DNA of 62,881 bases, from NCBI GenBank assembly GCA_023409435.1, contig JAEYHP010000122.1, positions 1 through 62,881 on the forward strand. Direction: 5' to 3'. The position numbers were made by a program, and so were the translations under genes. Shown here one piece after another: positions 14,650 to 24,071 of this stretch (within the stretch, counting starts at the first letter, position 1; each line of letters opens with the position of its first letter). The DNA is from Bacillota bacterium. Its GTDB lineage: Bacteria; Bacillota; Clostridia; Christensenellales; CAG-138. The notes beneath the pieces were generated by a model. The model was not told the origin of the DNA, ran no database searches, and was given only the letters and a program-made list of their open reading frames with translations.

Positions 14650-15016
14650 ATGGGTAACATTACCAAATTGTTTCCATTTTATCGCCAGCTGAAATCCGAG
14701 GGTGGCAATTCTTAATGATGACCCGGAAAGGTTCCGCCGAACCAAGACATCATATTTGGAAAGGCATAACGAAACGGACGAGGTTTTTGTGCTGCTGGAG
14801 GGTGAATGCGCTCTTTATATTGGCGATGGTACAGAAAATACCGGAGATATCGAACTGCAGCCCATGGAAAGAACTGTGTTATACAACGCAAAAAAAGAAG
14901 TTTGGCACAATTTGATCGCAGCCTCTGGAATGAAACTGCTGATCGTGGAAAATGCCGATACATCCAAAGACAATAGCGGTATATGTTACGCAGTATATCC
15001 TGCCAGCTTGAAGTAG
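14650..15016 (+). pseudogene. Cupin-fold protein, frameshifted
   Basis: Two overlapping frames look like one gene: codons from ATG 14650 give MGNITKLFPFYRQLKSEGG, and the next frame from about 14702 continues VAILNDDPERFRR...SYLERHNETDEVFVLLEGE...KEVWHNLIAASGMKLLIVENADT. Homologues I recall run KSxxWRVAILN without a break, so a small deletion near 14700 interrupts the gene here. The cupin motif is otherwise intact (ETDEVFVLLEG; VWHNL). It could be a real pseudogene or a sequencing error. Confidence 0.6.
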
Positions 15017-15256
15017 ATAAAAAACAGCTAATATAATGTTACATGCTGTGCTTATTCCTCCCTTTGCCCCGTTTATTTTTTTCGTTCCGCCAAAACTCCG
15101 GATAAGTAACAAATAGATATGGAGAAATGACAGATGCATTAATGCGAAAGTTTACGATTACGTGCTCCACCAAACAGACATAGGGATACGTTCTGATCGG
15201 CAGAGGCCCTCTGGACCCTGATCAATTTGGGGAATAAAGAGGTGTAAGCCTCCGCA

Positions 15257-15296
15257 CCAAAGAAAGACGTCCCTTCGAAATTTCTTTCTTTTGGTC
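15257..15296. repeat. Long near-perfect inverted repeat
   Basis: ACCAAAGAAAGA and TCTTTCTTTTGGT enclose about 15 nt. It lies in an otherwise empty 15.0-15.8 kb gap. Purpose unknown. Confidence 0.5.
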
Positions 15297-15357
15297 CGGA
15301 AGGCGATACGGCATTTATTCAATTCTTCTAAAAGACAGGCACAATTATGCCATATTG

Positions 15358-15443
15358 AGGGGACTTGAAGCCGCATTAAAAAAATCGCTCCGGTGGAGCG
15401 ATTTTAGCGGCCGGATTTTGCCGTGAGGCAAAACAAGTCCCAT
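15358..15443. repeat. 87-bp direct repeat, copy A
   Basis: About 86-87 bp, from AGGGGACTTGAAGCCGC to AAAACAAGTCCCATC, nearly identical to copy B 132 bp later. It contains two hairpins: AAATCGCTCC-5-AGCGATTT-like and TTTTGCCGTGAGGCAAAA. Confidence 0.85.
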
Positions 15444-15489
15444 CTACCGCCGCCCATAGGGTGATCATTGTTTTAAGGCACTATATTTA

Positions 15490-15576
15490 AGGGGACTTGA
15501 AGCCGCGTTAAAAAAATCGCTCCGGTGGAGCGATTTTAGCGGCCGGGTTTTGCCGCGAGGCAAAACAAGTTCCATC
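15490..15576. repeat. 87-bp direct repeat, copy B
   Basis: Second copy, with a few substitutions that keep the hairpins (GCCGCGAGGC versus GCCGTGAGGC in copy A). A shorter related piece, GCGATTTTTGCGGCCGG then TTTTGCC, occurs at 26210-26233. Confidence 0.85.
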
Positions 15577-15828
15577 CGACCAGATTATCCGTAAATGCTG
15601 AACAATGAAAAATATACAGGCGCTTTGAGGAACCCACGAGTCGCCATAGAGACTTTTGATACAAGTCGAAACTTATTTCTCTTTGCGTTTGAGGCAATAA
15701 TATCATCCGTTTGGCGCGAACCCACATTTTTCTTCGATTACGTTTTGTTTACATCTTGCTAACCTATAAAATTGCAGCATTATGTTAAAATTACTTGATA
15801 TATCATGTTGCTTCCGGAGGTAAAACAT

Positions 15829-16491
15829 ATGTCCGCTAAGATACTCGTTGTGGAAGACGATAAAGCCATATCCGATTTTATAGCCATCAATCTCCAATAT
15901 ACGGGATATGAGTATACTGTTTTATCAAACGGGAATGATGCGGTAGCATTGCTTGAAGAGGATCATTCTTTTGATTTGGCGCTTTTAGATGTCATGCTGC
16001 CCGGAATCGACGGCTTCGAATTGATGAATCGTATCAAGAAATATAATATCCCGATTATTTTTTTAACGGCGAAAGCGGATGTAGCATCCAAAATACAGGG
16101 TTTGAGGGGCGGCGCGGAGGATTATATCATCAAGCCATTTGAGATTCTGGAGCTTCTGGTTCGGATAGAAAAAATCCTGCAGCGAACGGGAAAGTTCAAT
16201 GTTGTTTTGCACTATAAAGATATCATCGTCAATATTAGCGATCATAGCGTGATACGGTCCGGAGAAGAGATTTCATTAAAGCCGCTCGAGTTCGATCTTC
16301 TGGTTATGCTGATTAAATATAAAAACAGGACAATCCCCCGAGAAAGGCTGCTCAACGAGATCTGGGGGATCGATTTTATTGGCGGAACACGGACGGTAGA
16401 CGTCCATATTGCCCAGCTCCGCAAAAAGCTTAATCTGCATGATGAAATAAAATCCGCTTCCAAAATTGGCTATCGTTTGGAGGATGTATGA
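15829..16491 (+). CDS. OmpR/PhoB-family response regulator
   Basis: A 220-residue two-component regulator. The receiver domain (1-120) has acidic DD at 10-11, phospho-acceptor D54 (LLDVMLPG) and K82 (TAKAD). The C-terminal winged helix (about 130-220) carries ISLKPLEFDLL and RTVDVHIAQLRKKL. The start at 15829 follows GGAGGT; an upstream ATG would add 8 residues without a ribosome site. The stop overlaps the kinase start by 4 nt. It heads the envelope and ABC-transporter operon and presumably controls it. Confidence 0.93.
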   Translation: MSAKILVVEDDKAISDFIAINLQYTGYEYTVLSNGNDAVALLEEDHSFDLALLDVMLPGIDGFELMNRIKKYNIPIIFLTAKADVASKIQGLRGGAEDYIIKPFEILELLVRIEKILQRTGKFNVVLHYKDIIVNISDHSVIRSGEEISLKPLEFDLLVMLIKYKNRTIPRERLLNEIWGIDFIGGTRTVDVHIAQLRKKLNLHDEIKSASKIGYRLEDV

Positions 16492-17864
16492 AGCTTTGGC
16501 TCAAAATATCTTTGATCTGCATCGCTGTGCTGTTGTTGGTCGTCGGGTTATGCAGCGCTTTGCTCATTCTCATCTCAAAAAACAACATCCTGCAGCTCAC
16601 GCAAAACAGCGCATTGGCAGAGCAAGCCAGTTTGCAGGCGTCTTTTAAGGGAATGGTTGACTACTACGGCAGGGATAATATGACGCCTCTTGCAAAGCGA
16701 ACGCTGGTCGAGTACTGGTTTCCACAGCTGGCGTCCAGTACGTCTGTTTTGGTCAAAGACGACGATAACATTTATTCAAACCTGTCCATCCGGCCCCAGG
16801 AGCTATTGCCTCTGACGCAAGCGGGCGACCAGCAGTATTACATAGGGGACGCCGACGGAGTCGATGTCCTTATTGTGGGAAGCCAGGTCAGCATTCTTTC
16901 TGAAAATTATTCGATATACACGGTCAGCGATATCACATACGTATATGACAGCATCAATCGGATGATCATCGAGTTCGGCGCCATCAGTCTAATATGCATT
17001 GTTGTGGGCATGGCTTTAATTATTCTTCTTGTACGGTATGCGATACGGCCATTAAAAGCACTGGGAGCTTCGGCGCGCCGCATCGCCAAAGGCGAGTACA
17101 GCGAGCGCGCACAAATCAACAAGGCCGACGAGATCGGAGTATTGGCGCAGGATTTCAACATCATGGCGGAAGCCGTGCAGTCCCATATCAACGAGCTGAA
17201 TGAAAACGCGCACAGGCAAAATCTTTTTATCGGCGGTTTAACCCATGAGTTTAAGACGCCCCTGACTTCTGTGATCGGGCATTCGGAAACGCTTCTTTTT
17301 ACAAAAATGCCGGAGGATATTGTTGAAAATTCGCTTGCGCACATTTTGGAGCAATGCAAAAGGCTGGAAAGGCTCACCCAAAAGATGCTGCGTCTGATTA
17401 CGCTGCAAGAGGATATTGAACTAAAAAAAGAATCGGTTTCCGACTTGCTGGATTCCGTAAAGAACAGCGTGGACGAAGGATTGAAACAACGTCATATGAA
17501 CCTGCAGGTCTTTTGCGACGTCGATACCCTTCCTATGGATTTCGATTTGATGCAAAGCCTTTTGATCAACCTTGTCGATAACGCGGCAAAAGCTTCCCAA
17601 GAGGGACAAACAATTGAAATGAACGCTCATGGCAGTACGATAACGGTAAAGGATCATGGCGCAGGGATACCAAAGGACGAACTATCCCGCGTATTCGAGC
17701 CTTTCTATAGAGTCGATAAATCCCGCAGCAGGCAATCGGGCGGGGCCGGATTGGGGCTTGCCCTAGTAGAAAAGATTGCGCAGGCGCATGGGGCGCAAAT
17801 AACCGTTGACAGCGTTCTCGGAGAAGGGACGACAGTGAATGTCATTTTCCCCGTTTACAAATAG
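16488..17864 (+). CDS. Sensor histidine kinase
   Basis: A 458-residue membrane kinase: TM1 at about 7-29, an extracellular domain at about 35-160, TM2 at about 162-183, HAMP (184-235), H253 in the dimerisation box GGLTHEFKTPLTS, and the ATPase domain with the N box NLVDNAAKA and G boxes DHGAGIPKDELSRVFEPFYR and GAGLGLALV. It is translationally coupled to the regulator (ATGA overlap). The mid-sized extracellular domain suggests sensing of an envelope or peptide signal, not known. Confidence 0.93.
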   Translation: MKLWLKISLICIAVLLLVVGLCSALLILISKNNILQLTQNSALAEQASLQASFKGMVDYYGRDNMTPLAKRTLVEYWFPQLASSTSVLVKDDDNIYSNLSIRPQELLPLTQAGDQQYYIGDADGVDVLIVGSQVSILSENYSIYTVSDITYVYDSINRMIIEFGAISLICIVVGMALIILLVRYAIRPLKALGASARRIAKGEYSERAQINKADEIGVLAQDFNIMAEAVQSHINELNENAHRQNLFIGGLTHEFKTPLTSVIGHSETLLFTKMPEDIVENSLAHILEQCKRLERLTQKMLRLITLQEDIELKKESVSDLLDSVKNSVDEGLKQRHMNLQVFCDVDTLPMDFDLMQSLLINLVDNAAKASQEGQTIEMNAHGSTITVKDHGAGIPKDELSRVFEPFYRVDKSRSRQSGGAGLGLALVEKIAQAHGAQITVDSVLGEGTTVNVIFPVYK

Positions 17865-17941
17865 ATTACATCTCCATGATTTCTTTTCTGACCATCTATA
17901 GCATGATAAACAGGAAATCAATAATTGGAGAGGTAATCAGA

Positions 17942-19447
17942 ATGAAAAGAACTTTTATCATTTCCATTGCGGTTTTGCTGCTGTTGATCATGGCGGCATG
18001 CCAGGCCACACCCGATAAAAATATCATTGTGGGCAAAAGCCTTGACGAAATGATAGACAAGGCAACGCAACCGCAACCGGCGGAAGAGACGCAAACGCAG
18101 AGCGGCACCCTTGCTGAAAAACTGGGTGCAAAGGATACCTATACGGCAGAACTCGTAGATGCGAAGGGAAAAGTGAACATCCACGTAAATGCCGATGTAC
18201 AGATCCCCGACGCCACCGGCGTTTCCGTGCAAAGGGTTGGCAGGGGCGCATTTACCCAAGACCAGGTGAATGTTCTCATGGATATGCTCATGAAGGGAGA
18301 GGCGTTCTCCGGTGACGATTTTAAGCCATCAAAAAGTGAAATCCAGCAAAAGATACTCGAGGTTCAGGCGGCAAAAAATCAGGCATCGCCGGATAACAGC
18401 AATTACGGCACGGATAACGGCGGCAAAAAAATTGGCCGAGCCGATTGGGATGCGTACCTGGCGGACCTGCAGAAACAGCTTGAAACAGCCCCCGACATAA
18501 GCGAGCGCATACAGAGCACAGGACAGCTTGAGCCCATGGATCCCGAGATTGACTATAGCTCGGGAACAAAGCTCTATGCTTTGGCCCAATCTGATGGAGG
18601 CGGTTATCAAAGCTTAGGCGTTTACAATTATGACGAAAGTGCCAACCTCCTTGAATACACCTCGGAAAAAAACAATTTTTCAAGAAATATGGGCTATTTC
18701 TGGACAAAGGAAGCTGTGGAACAATCTTCGTATACCGGCATTGAGTCGATCGAAAGCATTCCGGATGTGACAATAACCCTGGAGAACGCAAAGGCGCAGG
18801 CTGAAGCGCTGATCGGCGCACTGGGCGTTGAGAATCTGGTATGTTATTCAGCCGACAAAATGTACGGCGGCAGCTTTGACATGACGGTGGATCAGTCGGA
18901 ATATATCAATCCGCGAAAATCCGTCTGGTTCCTCCGCTATGCCCGTAGCGTTGACAACGTTCCGGCGACCTATACCGTTTGGGACTGTATCAAGGTTGAG
19001 GAAGATAACCAGTCTGCTCCGTGGGCTTATGAGGACATGACATTTGCAATTGACGATACCGGTATTGTAGGCTTCAACTGGCGTTCTCCATACGCGGTTG
19101 CGGATACCGTTACCGAGAACTCAAACCTCATATCCTTTGATGAAGTCACGGATGTTTTTGAGACAATGTCCTTGGTGGTTAACGCTTGGGACGGTATTGC
19201 GGCCTATAATCCCAACCTGACTGCCGTGGACATTACAGTGGACCATATTGAGTTTGGTCTGACCAGAATTACGGAAGAGAACAAGCGCGATTCAGGGCTC
19301 TTGGTGCCCGCTTGGGATTTCTTTGGTACCCTTACCCAAATTCACGAAGTTGACGGAGAAACGAAAAAGTATGATGACGGCCCCATCCCGATATTGACCA
19401 TCAACGCGATCGACGGAAGCATTATAAACAGAAGTCTGGGATATTAA
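17942..19447 (+). CDS. Large lipoprotein of unknown function (DUF6034-like)
   Basis: A 501-residue protein with a lipoprotein signal (LLLLIMAAC, Cys about 19). A start at 17942 behind GGAGAGG is preferred over the longer frame. The motifs EKLGAKDTYTAELVDAKGKVNIHVNADVQIPD and VQRVGRGAFTQDQVNVLMDMLMKGE recall the DUF6034 family of Clostridia lipoproteins, though this is from memory. It sits between the two-component system and the ABC genes, which suggests a cell-surface partner of that system. A strong terminator follows. Confidence 0.7.
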   Translation: MKRTFIISIAVLLLLIMAACQATPDKNIIVGKSLDEMIDKATQPQPAEETQTQSGTLAEKLGAKDTYTAELVDAKGKVNIHVNADVQIPDATGVSVQRVGRGAFTQDQVNVLMDMLMKGEAFSGDDFKPSKSEIQQKILEVQAAKNQASPDNSNYGTDNGGKKIGRADWDAYLADLQKQLETAPDISERIQSTGQLEPMDPEIDYSSGTKLYALAQSDGGGYQSLGVYNYDESANLLEYTSEKNNFSRNMGYFWTKEAVEQSSYTGIESIESIPDVTITLENAKAQAEALIGALGVENLVCYSADKMYGGSFDMTVDQSEYINPRKSVWFLRYARSVDNVPATYTVWDCIKVEEDNQSAPWAYEDMTFAIDDTGIVGFNWRSPYAVADTVTENSNLISFDEVTDVFETMSLVVNAWDGIAAYNPNLTAVDITVDHIEFGLTRITEENKRDSGLLVPAWDFFGTLTQIHEVDGETKKYDDGPIPILTINAIDGSIINRSLGY

Positions 19448-19457
19448 AGCCACTTTA

Positions 19458-19512
19458 AGCAGACAGAGGCCAAATTGATAGAGCGAAAAAAGCCTCTGTC
19501 TGCTTTCCTTTA
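19458..19512 (+). terminator. Terminator after the DUF6034-like lipoprotein
   Basis: AGCAGACAGAGGC (19458-19470) pairs with GCCTCTGTCTGCT (19492-19504), followed by a T-rich tail. Read-through would be needed to transcribe the ABC genes from the same promoter. Confidence 0.75.
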
Positions 19513-19558
19513 CCCTTTTTTAAGGCAATAACGCAATTGGCGGGCAGCAGGTAGAAAA

Positions 19559-20314
19559 ATGACGTATTCTGTTTCTTCAGATATAAAACGCGCGCTGAGC
19601 GCCAAAGGGTTCCTGTTCGGAATTGCGGGGATGGTGCTGATGATAGCTGTCGCGTCCATCAGCGCCATCTCGTCCATTCAGGGCGTGTTGTCTAACGGAT
19701 TTCATGCGCAGCTGATACTCGCCGCATTGAAGTCGGATGATGTGACGCTGGTATTGCCGATACTGTGCACGCTTCCATTTGCGACGGCGTTTGTGGACGA
19801 TATCAAAAGCGGCTTTATCAAGCAATATTTGCCCAGATCGGGCGTATCCGCGTATATAAAAGGCAAGATTTTCGCAGGCGGCCTTTCAGGCGGGCTCGTG
19901 CTGGTGGCTGGGCTCTTTATCGCATATGGCATTTCGGCGCTGGTGTTCACGCCGATGGAAGCCGCACTCAAACCGGATCAGATCGCAGAGCCTTATTTCG
20001 GAGAAATCATCACAAAAACGCTGACGCTTTTTTTATCCGGCGCGTTTTGGTCGCTCACAGGCTTCACATTGGCCTCCATGGCCATGAGCCGTTACATGGC
20101 GTATGCGTCGTCGTTCGTGGTGTATTATGTGCTGATCATATTGCATGAACGCTACTTTGCAGACTTTTATGTGCTGTATCCCAAGGAATGGCTGGCCCTG
20201 TCCGAGCCGTGGGTGCTGCAAAACCTCGGGGTCTGGATACAGCTGCTGATGCTGTGCGCGGTTATCAGCCTGCTGTTTGGAATGACGGCGAAAAGGAGGC
20301 TCGAGAATGTATAG
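19559..20314 (+). CDS. ABC-2-type transporter permease
   Basis: A 251-residue membrane protein with about six hydrophobic segments and the motif DDIKSGFIKQYLPRSG, typical of ABC-2-like permeases that work with separately encoded ATPases. The ribosome site is weak (GGGCAGCAGG upstream). It overlaps the next permease by 8 nt, so the two probably form a heterodimeric channel. Confidence 0.8.
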   Translation: MTYSVSSDIKRALSAKGFLFGIAGMVLMIAVASISAISSIQGVLSNGFHAQLILAALKSDDVTLVLPILCTLPFATAFVDDIKSGFIKQYLPRSGVSAYIKGKIFAGGLSGGLVLVAGLFIAYGISALVFTPMEAALKPDQIAEPYFGEIITKTLTLFLSGAFWSLTGFTLASMAMSRYMAYASSFVVYYVLIILHERYFADFYVLYPKEWLALSEPWVLQNLGVWIQLLMLCAVISLLFGMTAKRRLENV

Positions 20315-21206
20315 AGTAAGGCAGATTTTTTCAGTGGCCGCCTATAACTTTCGCAGTTGGCGCAGGAACCCGCGCATCGTCATCACATTCGCGCTGGCAT
20401 TTATTCTTTGCTTTTTGCTGTCCGATAAGGTGGTCAAGTTCGCCCAAGGATATGAGGCGACGATGCAGATCGTTGAGGCATTCGTTTGGACGTTTGAAGA
20501 CAGCAATTCGATATTGCTTTCATCGCTGCTTCTTGTCCTGCTTTTTGCGGATATGCCTTTTATTACCACGGGCACCCCGTTTTACCTTCTGCGCATAAAC
20601 CGCAAGACCTGGCTGGCGGGGCAGATGCTCTATATCACCATAACAACAGGTTTGTATATGGTGTTTATACTCGTATCGACGTCGCTCATCTGCATGAGCA
20701 ATTCGTTTATCGGCAACATGTGGAGCGAGACAGCGGCGATACTCGGCTATTCGGGCGCGGGCCAAACGCTGCTGCTGCCGACCGAGGTCAAGACGATGGA
20801 AATGAGCACGCCGTATGAGTCCATGGCGACGATCCTCCTCCTGATGCTGCTTTATTCGCTGCTGATGGCGTCTATCATGCTGATATTCAATATCCGCAAG
20901 GGGCAGCGGGCAGGCGCGGTCAGCGTGTTCGCATTCAGCCTCTTCGGGCTTATCTTGAACCCTGAGCTGATCAACTCGGTGCTTCAGCTGCCGGAGCGAT
21001 TGCTGTATAAAGCCAACGTGGCGTTTGGGTGGCTATCGCCGCTGAACCAGGCGACCTACCATATGCATAACTTCGGTTACGACCTGCTGCCCAGGCTTTG
21101 GCAGACATATGTAATATTCGGCATTTTAATTCTGGCATGCTTCGTGGCGGCATTGCGGTCGGTTCGCCGCTACAACTTCAACTTCACAGGGACGGAGAAC
21201 GGATAA
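20307..21206 (+). CDS. Second ABC-2-like permease subunit
   Basis: A 299-residue membrane protein with about six predicted membrane segments; the first follows a positively charged start (SWRRNPRIVITFALAF). The overlaps with both neighbours (8 nt before, 1 nt after) imply translational coupling. No conserved family name recognised; position and topology support a permease. Confidence 0.75.
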   Translation: MYRVRQIFSVAAYNFRSWRRNPRIVITFALAFILCFLLSDKVVKFAQGYEATMQIVEAFVWTFEDSNSILLSSLLLVLLFADMPFITTGTPFYLLRINRKTWLAGQMLYITITTGLYMVFILVSTSLICMSNSFIGNMWSETAAILGYSGAGQTLLLPTEVKTMEMSTPYESMATILLLMLLYSLLMASIMLIFNIRKGQRAGAVSVFAFSLFGLILNPELINSVLQLPERLLYKANVAFGWLSPLNQATYHMHNFGYDLLPRLWQTYVIFGILILACFVAALRSVRRYNFNFTGTENG

Positions 21207-21850
21207 TGAATGTCGCAATCAGCGTACAGAGCGTGATCAAGAAATTCGGAGAGGAGACCGTCCTAAAAAGTGTTTCCCGCGATTTTGAGGAAGGCCGCAT
21301 CCACGGCATTGTGGGCAATAACGGCAGCGGCAAGACGGTTCTGATGAAATGCATCTGCGGGTTTCTTTTGCCCACAAAAGGGAAAATACTCGTAAATTAC
21401 AAACAGGTGGGAAAGGACTGCGATTTCCCCGAAGATATCGGTATCATAATCGAAACGCCGGGTTTCCTGCCGGGTCTCACCGGGATAAAAAACCTCCAGA
21501 TACTCGCGTCGCTCAAAAGAAAAATTTCCAATGAGGTCATCAGGGATACCATTGAGCGCGTGGGGCTTGATCCTTCCCTGAAGAAGCCCGTAAGCAAATA
21601 TTCTCTCGGCATGCGGCAGCGCCTGGGCATCGCTCAGGCCATCATGGAAGACCCGTCGATACTGATACTCGACGAACCGTTCAACGGCCTTGACAAACAC
21701 GGCGCCGCGCATATGCGCGAGCTGATCAAAAGCCTTCAGGAGCAGGGCAAGACTGTGCTGCTCGCCAGCCATAACCAGGTAGACATTGATGAGCTGTGCG
21801 ATACGGTGTGCGAGATGGATGCGGGCGTCCTGTCGGTGGTGAGAGAATGA
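21206..21850 (+). CDS. ABC transporter ATP-binding protein
   Basis: A 214-residue ATPase. Walker A is GNNGSGKTV (about 32-40), the signature is KYSLGMRQRLGIAQ, Walker B is ILILDEPFNGLD and the switch His is in LLASHN. The start overlaps the previous stop by one base. All key motifs are intact, so this is the working ATPase for the two ABC-2 permeases. Confidence 0.92.
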   Translation: MNVAISVQSVIKKFGEETVLKSVSRDFEEGRIHGIVGNNGSGKTVLMKCICGFLLPTKGKILVNYKQVGKDCDFPEDIGIIIETPGFLPGLTGIKNLQILASLKRKISNEVIRDTIERVGLDPSLKKPVSKYSLGMRQRLGIAQAIMEDPSILILDEPFNGLDKHGAAHMRELIKSLQEQGKTVLLASHNQVDIDELCDTVCEMDAGVLSVVRE

Positions 21851-22521
21851 GCGAAATCATTAAACTGGAGAACGTAATCCGGGTAACGCGGAACAACTTG
21901 CGGGCGGTAAACGGCGTAAGCCTTTGTGTTCAGGAAAGAGAACGCGTCATGATCTGCGGCGGCTTCGGCAGCGGCAAGGGCGAACTGATGCGCCTGATAG
22001 CGGGTATGGATCAGCCAAGCGCAGGCTCCGTGTTTGTGCTAAATAAAGCGGTGCATGCGATGAGCCGTGACGAAGCCGCAAGCTTCCGGAACCGGCACAT
22101 CGGAATTGTACAAGCGGAACCCGGCTTCATGGAGGGATTGGACATTGCCGAGAATATTTCGCTGCCCCTCATCACGCGGGGCGTGAAGCGGGATCGTCGT
22201 GGGAAGGCGGTTGAGGACCTGATGGAGCTGCTTAAAATCCGGCATGTGGCGCATGCATATCCGGCGCAGCTTTCAACTTATGAAGCGCGGCTCGCCTGCA
22301 TTGCGCGGGCGCTGATTACAAAGCCCCGGATATTGATGTTAAATGAAATAACCGCCCTGTTGTCCAAAAGGGAGGCGGAAAAGATCATCGAAACAATCAG
22401 TGCGATCCCTCAAGCCGATGATTGTACGATGCTATGCTTCGCCGATGACATAAACAATACGTTACAGATGAGCAAAACAATTCAGCTTAAAAATGGAAAG
22501 ATCTCCGAGGATAGATTATGA
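21847..22521 (+). CDS. Degenerate MacB/LolD-type ABC ATPase
   Basis: A 224-residue ATPase-like protein coupled by ATGA to the gene before. The Walker A is GGFGSGKGEL, with G in place of the usual S/T after GK. The signature LSGGQ is replaced by LSTYE. Walker B ends MLNE, keeping the glutamate but replacing the aspartate by asparagine. It resembles MacB/LolD-type ATPases and probably partners the FtsX-like permease at 24058. Whether it hydrolyses ATP is doubtful. Confidence 0.78.
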   Translation: MSEIIKLENVIRVTRNNLRAVNGVSLCVQERERVMICGGFGSGKGELMRLIAGMDQPSAGSVFVLNKAVHAMSRDEAASFRNRHIGIVQAEPGFMEGLDIAENISLPLITRGVKRDRRGKAVEDLMELLKIRHVAHAYPAQLSTYEARLACIARALITKPRILMLNEITALLSKREAEKIIETISAIPQADDCTMLCFADDINNTLQMSKTIQLKNGKISEDRL

Positions 22522-24071
22522 AAAAACTCAGCATGATGCTTTTAGCCTTACTATTGATCATCCTATTGCCCGCCGCAGCGCTGGCCGAAGAAACGGCGCA
22601 GCCAACAGCGACGCCGCCCGCAGAATCGCAGCCAACGGCAACGCCGCCTGCAGCAACGCCGCCGACAACAACTTCGCCGGCAACAACTCCCCCGGTAACA
22701 ACCCCGCCGGTAATAACGCCCCCGGCGGATCCGGACCCAACACCGACTCCGGCCACAGGCATAACAAACTTCGAGATCGATAACATCCATATTTTTGACG
22801 GGATGGATAGGGCCTATCAGAACGGCTATAAGCCAACTGTGAAAGACGGGAAAGCAACCGTGGTTTTGCCGCTGCTCTCAAACGGCAGAATACTGGGCAA
22901 TGTGATCAAGGTAACGCCCGGCCTGGGGGATCCTTCGTCCTCGCCCTTTGTTTACAACAACTACCAGACAACGGTGGCCCGCCAGCAGAACCCGGTGGCG
23001 GGCGAAGGCACGGTGCCGTCGTATTTGATCCGGTTTGATTTCCCGCTCGCTTCCGGGCGGAACAACGGGGTCTACCCCGTTACGATTGACGTTCAGGCAC
23101 AGGCTGCAGACGGAAGCCCGGTTCAGCAGACGTTTACCATATATATTACAATCACCGACGGGAAAGATCCGAATGCCACAGCCCCCGTACCGGGGCCGGA
23201 GAAGCCGACGTCTGAGCCCAAAGTGATCGTCAGCAATTACGAGATCGATCCTTCCCCCATATTGGCCGGAGGAGAGTTCACTGCAAAAATTACGCTGAGA
23301 AACACGAGCGAAACAAAGTCGGTTCAGAACATGACGGTAACGGCGTCGTGCGATTCTCCAAGCCTTTTGCTGAAAAACGACAGCAACACGTTCTACATCA
23401 GTAAGCTTGGCAAGGGAGCGGAAACGAGCATCGAATTGCATTACAAATCCAGCCTTGAAACCGTGCCGCAGCTTTACAATATCATGCTGGCGATCCAATA
23501 TGACAACAGCAAAGCCACGGTCTTATCTTCTTCAGGAACAATCCCCTTTATGATCTGCCAGCCGTTGCGTGTGGAGATGGAAGCGCCGCTGATGCCTCAA
23601 GCCGTTAACGCCGGGGATACCTTTCCGCTCGCCATCCAAGTGATGAATATGGGGCGCAGCAAGGCCCTCAATGTGCGCTGTGAACTCTCAGCCCCCGGCC
23701 TTCTGCCATCCTCAACCGCGTTTATTGGAAACATGGAGGCCGGTACCGCCATGACGGGAGATATAAATGTCTTTGTCGGCACCAAGGATATGAGCGAAGG
23801 CTATACAGGCACCGATAAATATGGGCTTACCAACGGTAAGATCACACTCGTTTACGAGGACGAAAACGGCCAGGAATATACCCAGGAAACCGAATTTGCG
23901 ACTAGGATCAATGAGCCGGTGCTGCCCGAGACTTCCTCCGAACCGGAGGATGAGCCCGAGAAGGCCGGGCAGTGGTGGATATCCATCACCATCGGCACAG
24001 CAGTGATTGCAGGGCTGGCGTACTTCCTGGTTGCCCGTGCAAAGAAAGAGAAAAAACATGAGGATTTCTGA
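22518..24071 (+). CDS. Secreted, membrane-anchored Pro/Thr-rich protein with CARDB-like domains
   Basis: A 517-residue protein: signal peptide (1-23, ending ALA), a Pro/Thr-rich linker (about 27-75) built of PPxTTP-like repeats, immunoglobulin-like domains of the CARDB/NEW3 type (for example GGEFTAKITLRNTSETKSVQNMTV), and a C-terminal transmembrane helix (about 487-505) followed by a KKEKK tail. It is coupled by ATGA to the degenerate ATPase and overlaps the FtsX-like permease. Together they look like an exporter with an extracellular adaptor. Confidence 0.78.
   Translation: MKKLSMMLLALLLIILLPAAALAEETAQPTATPPAESQPTATPPAATPPTTTSPATTPPVTTPPVITPPADPDPTPTPATGITNFEIDNIHIFDGMDRAYQNGYKPTVKDGKATVVLPLLSNGRILGNVIKVTPGLGDPSSSPFVYNNYQTTVARQQNPVAGEGTVPSYLIRFDFPLASGRNNGVYPVTIDVQAQAADGSPVQQTFTIYITITDGKDPNATAPVPGPEKPTSEPKVIVSNYEIDPSPILAGGEFTAKITLRNTSETKSVQNMTVTASCDSPSLLLKNDSNTFYISKLGKGAETSIELHYKSSLETVPQLYNIMLAIQYDNSKATVLSSSGTIPFMICQPLRVEMEAPLMPQAVNAGDTFPLAIQVMNMGRSKALNVRCELSAPGLLPSSTAFIGNMEAGTAMTGDINVFVGTKDMSEGYTGTDKYGLTNGKITLVYEDENGQEYTQETEFATRINEPVLPETSSEPEDEPEKAGQWWISITIGTAVIAGLAYFLVARAKKEKKHEDF

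Noticed and set aside
15158..15376. Open frame of 72 codons on the minus strand in the 15 kb gap
   Set aside because: No ribosome site, and it overlaps the start of the direct repeat and a long inverted repeat; looks like a chance frame.
22493..22783. Asparagine/alanine-rich frame over the Pro/Thr linker of the secreted protein
   Set aside because: It is an off-frame shadow of the repetitive linker in the real 22518-24071 gene.
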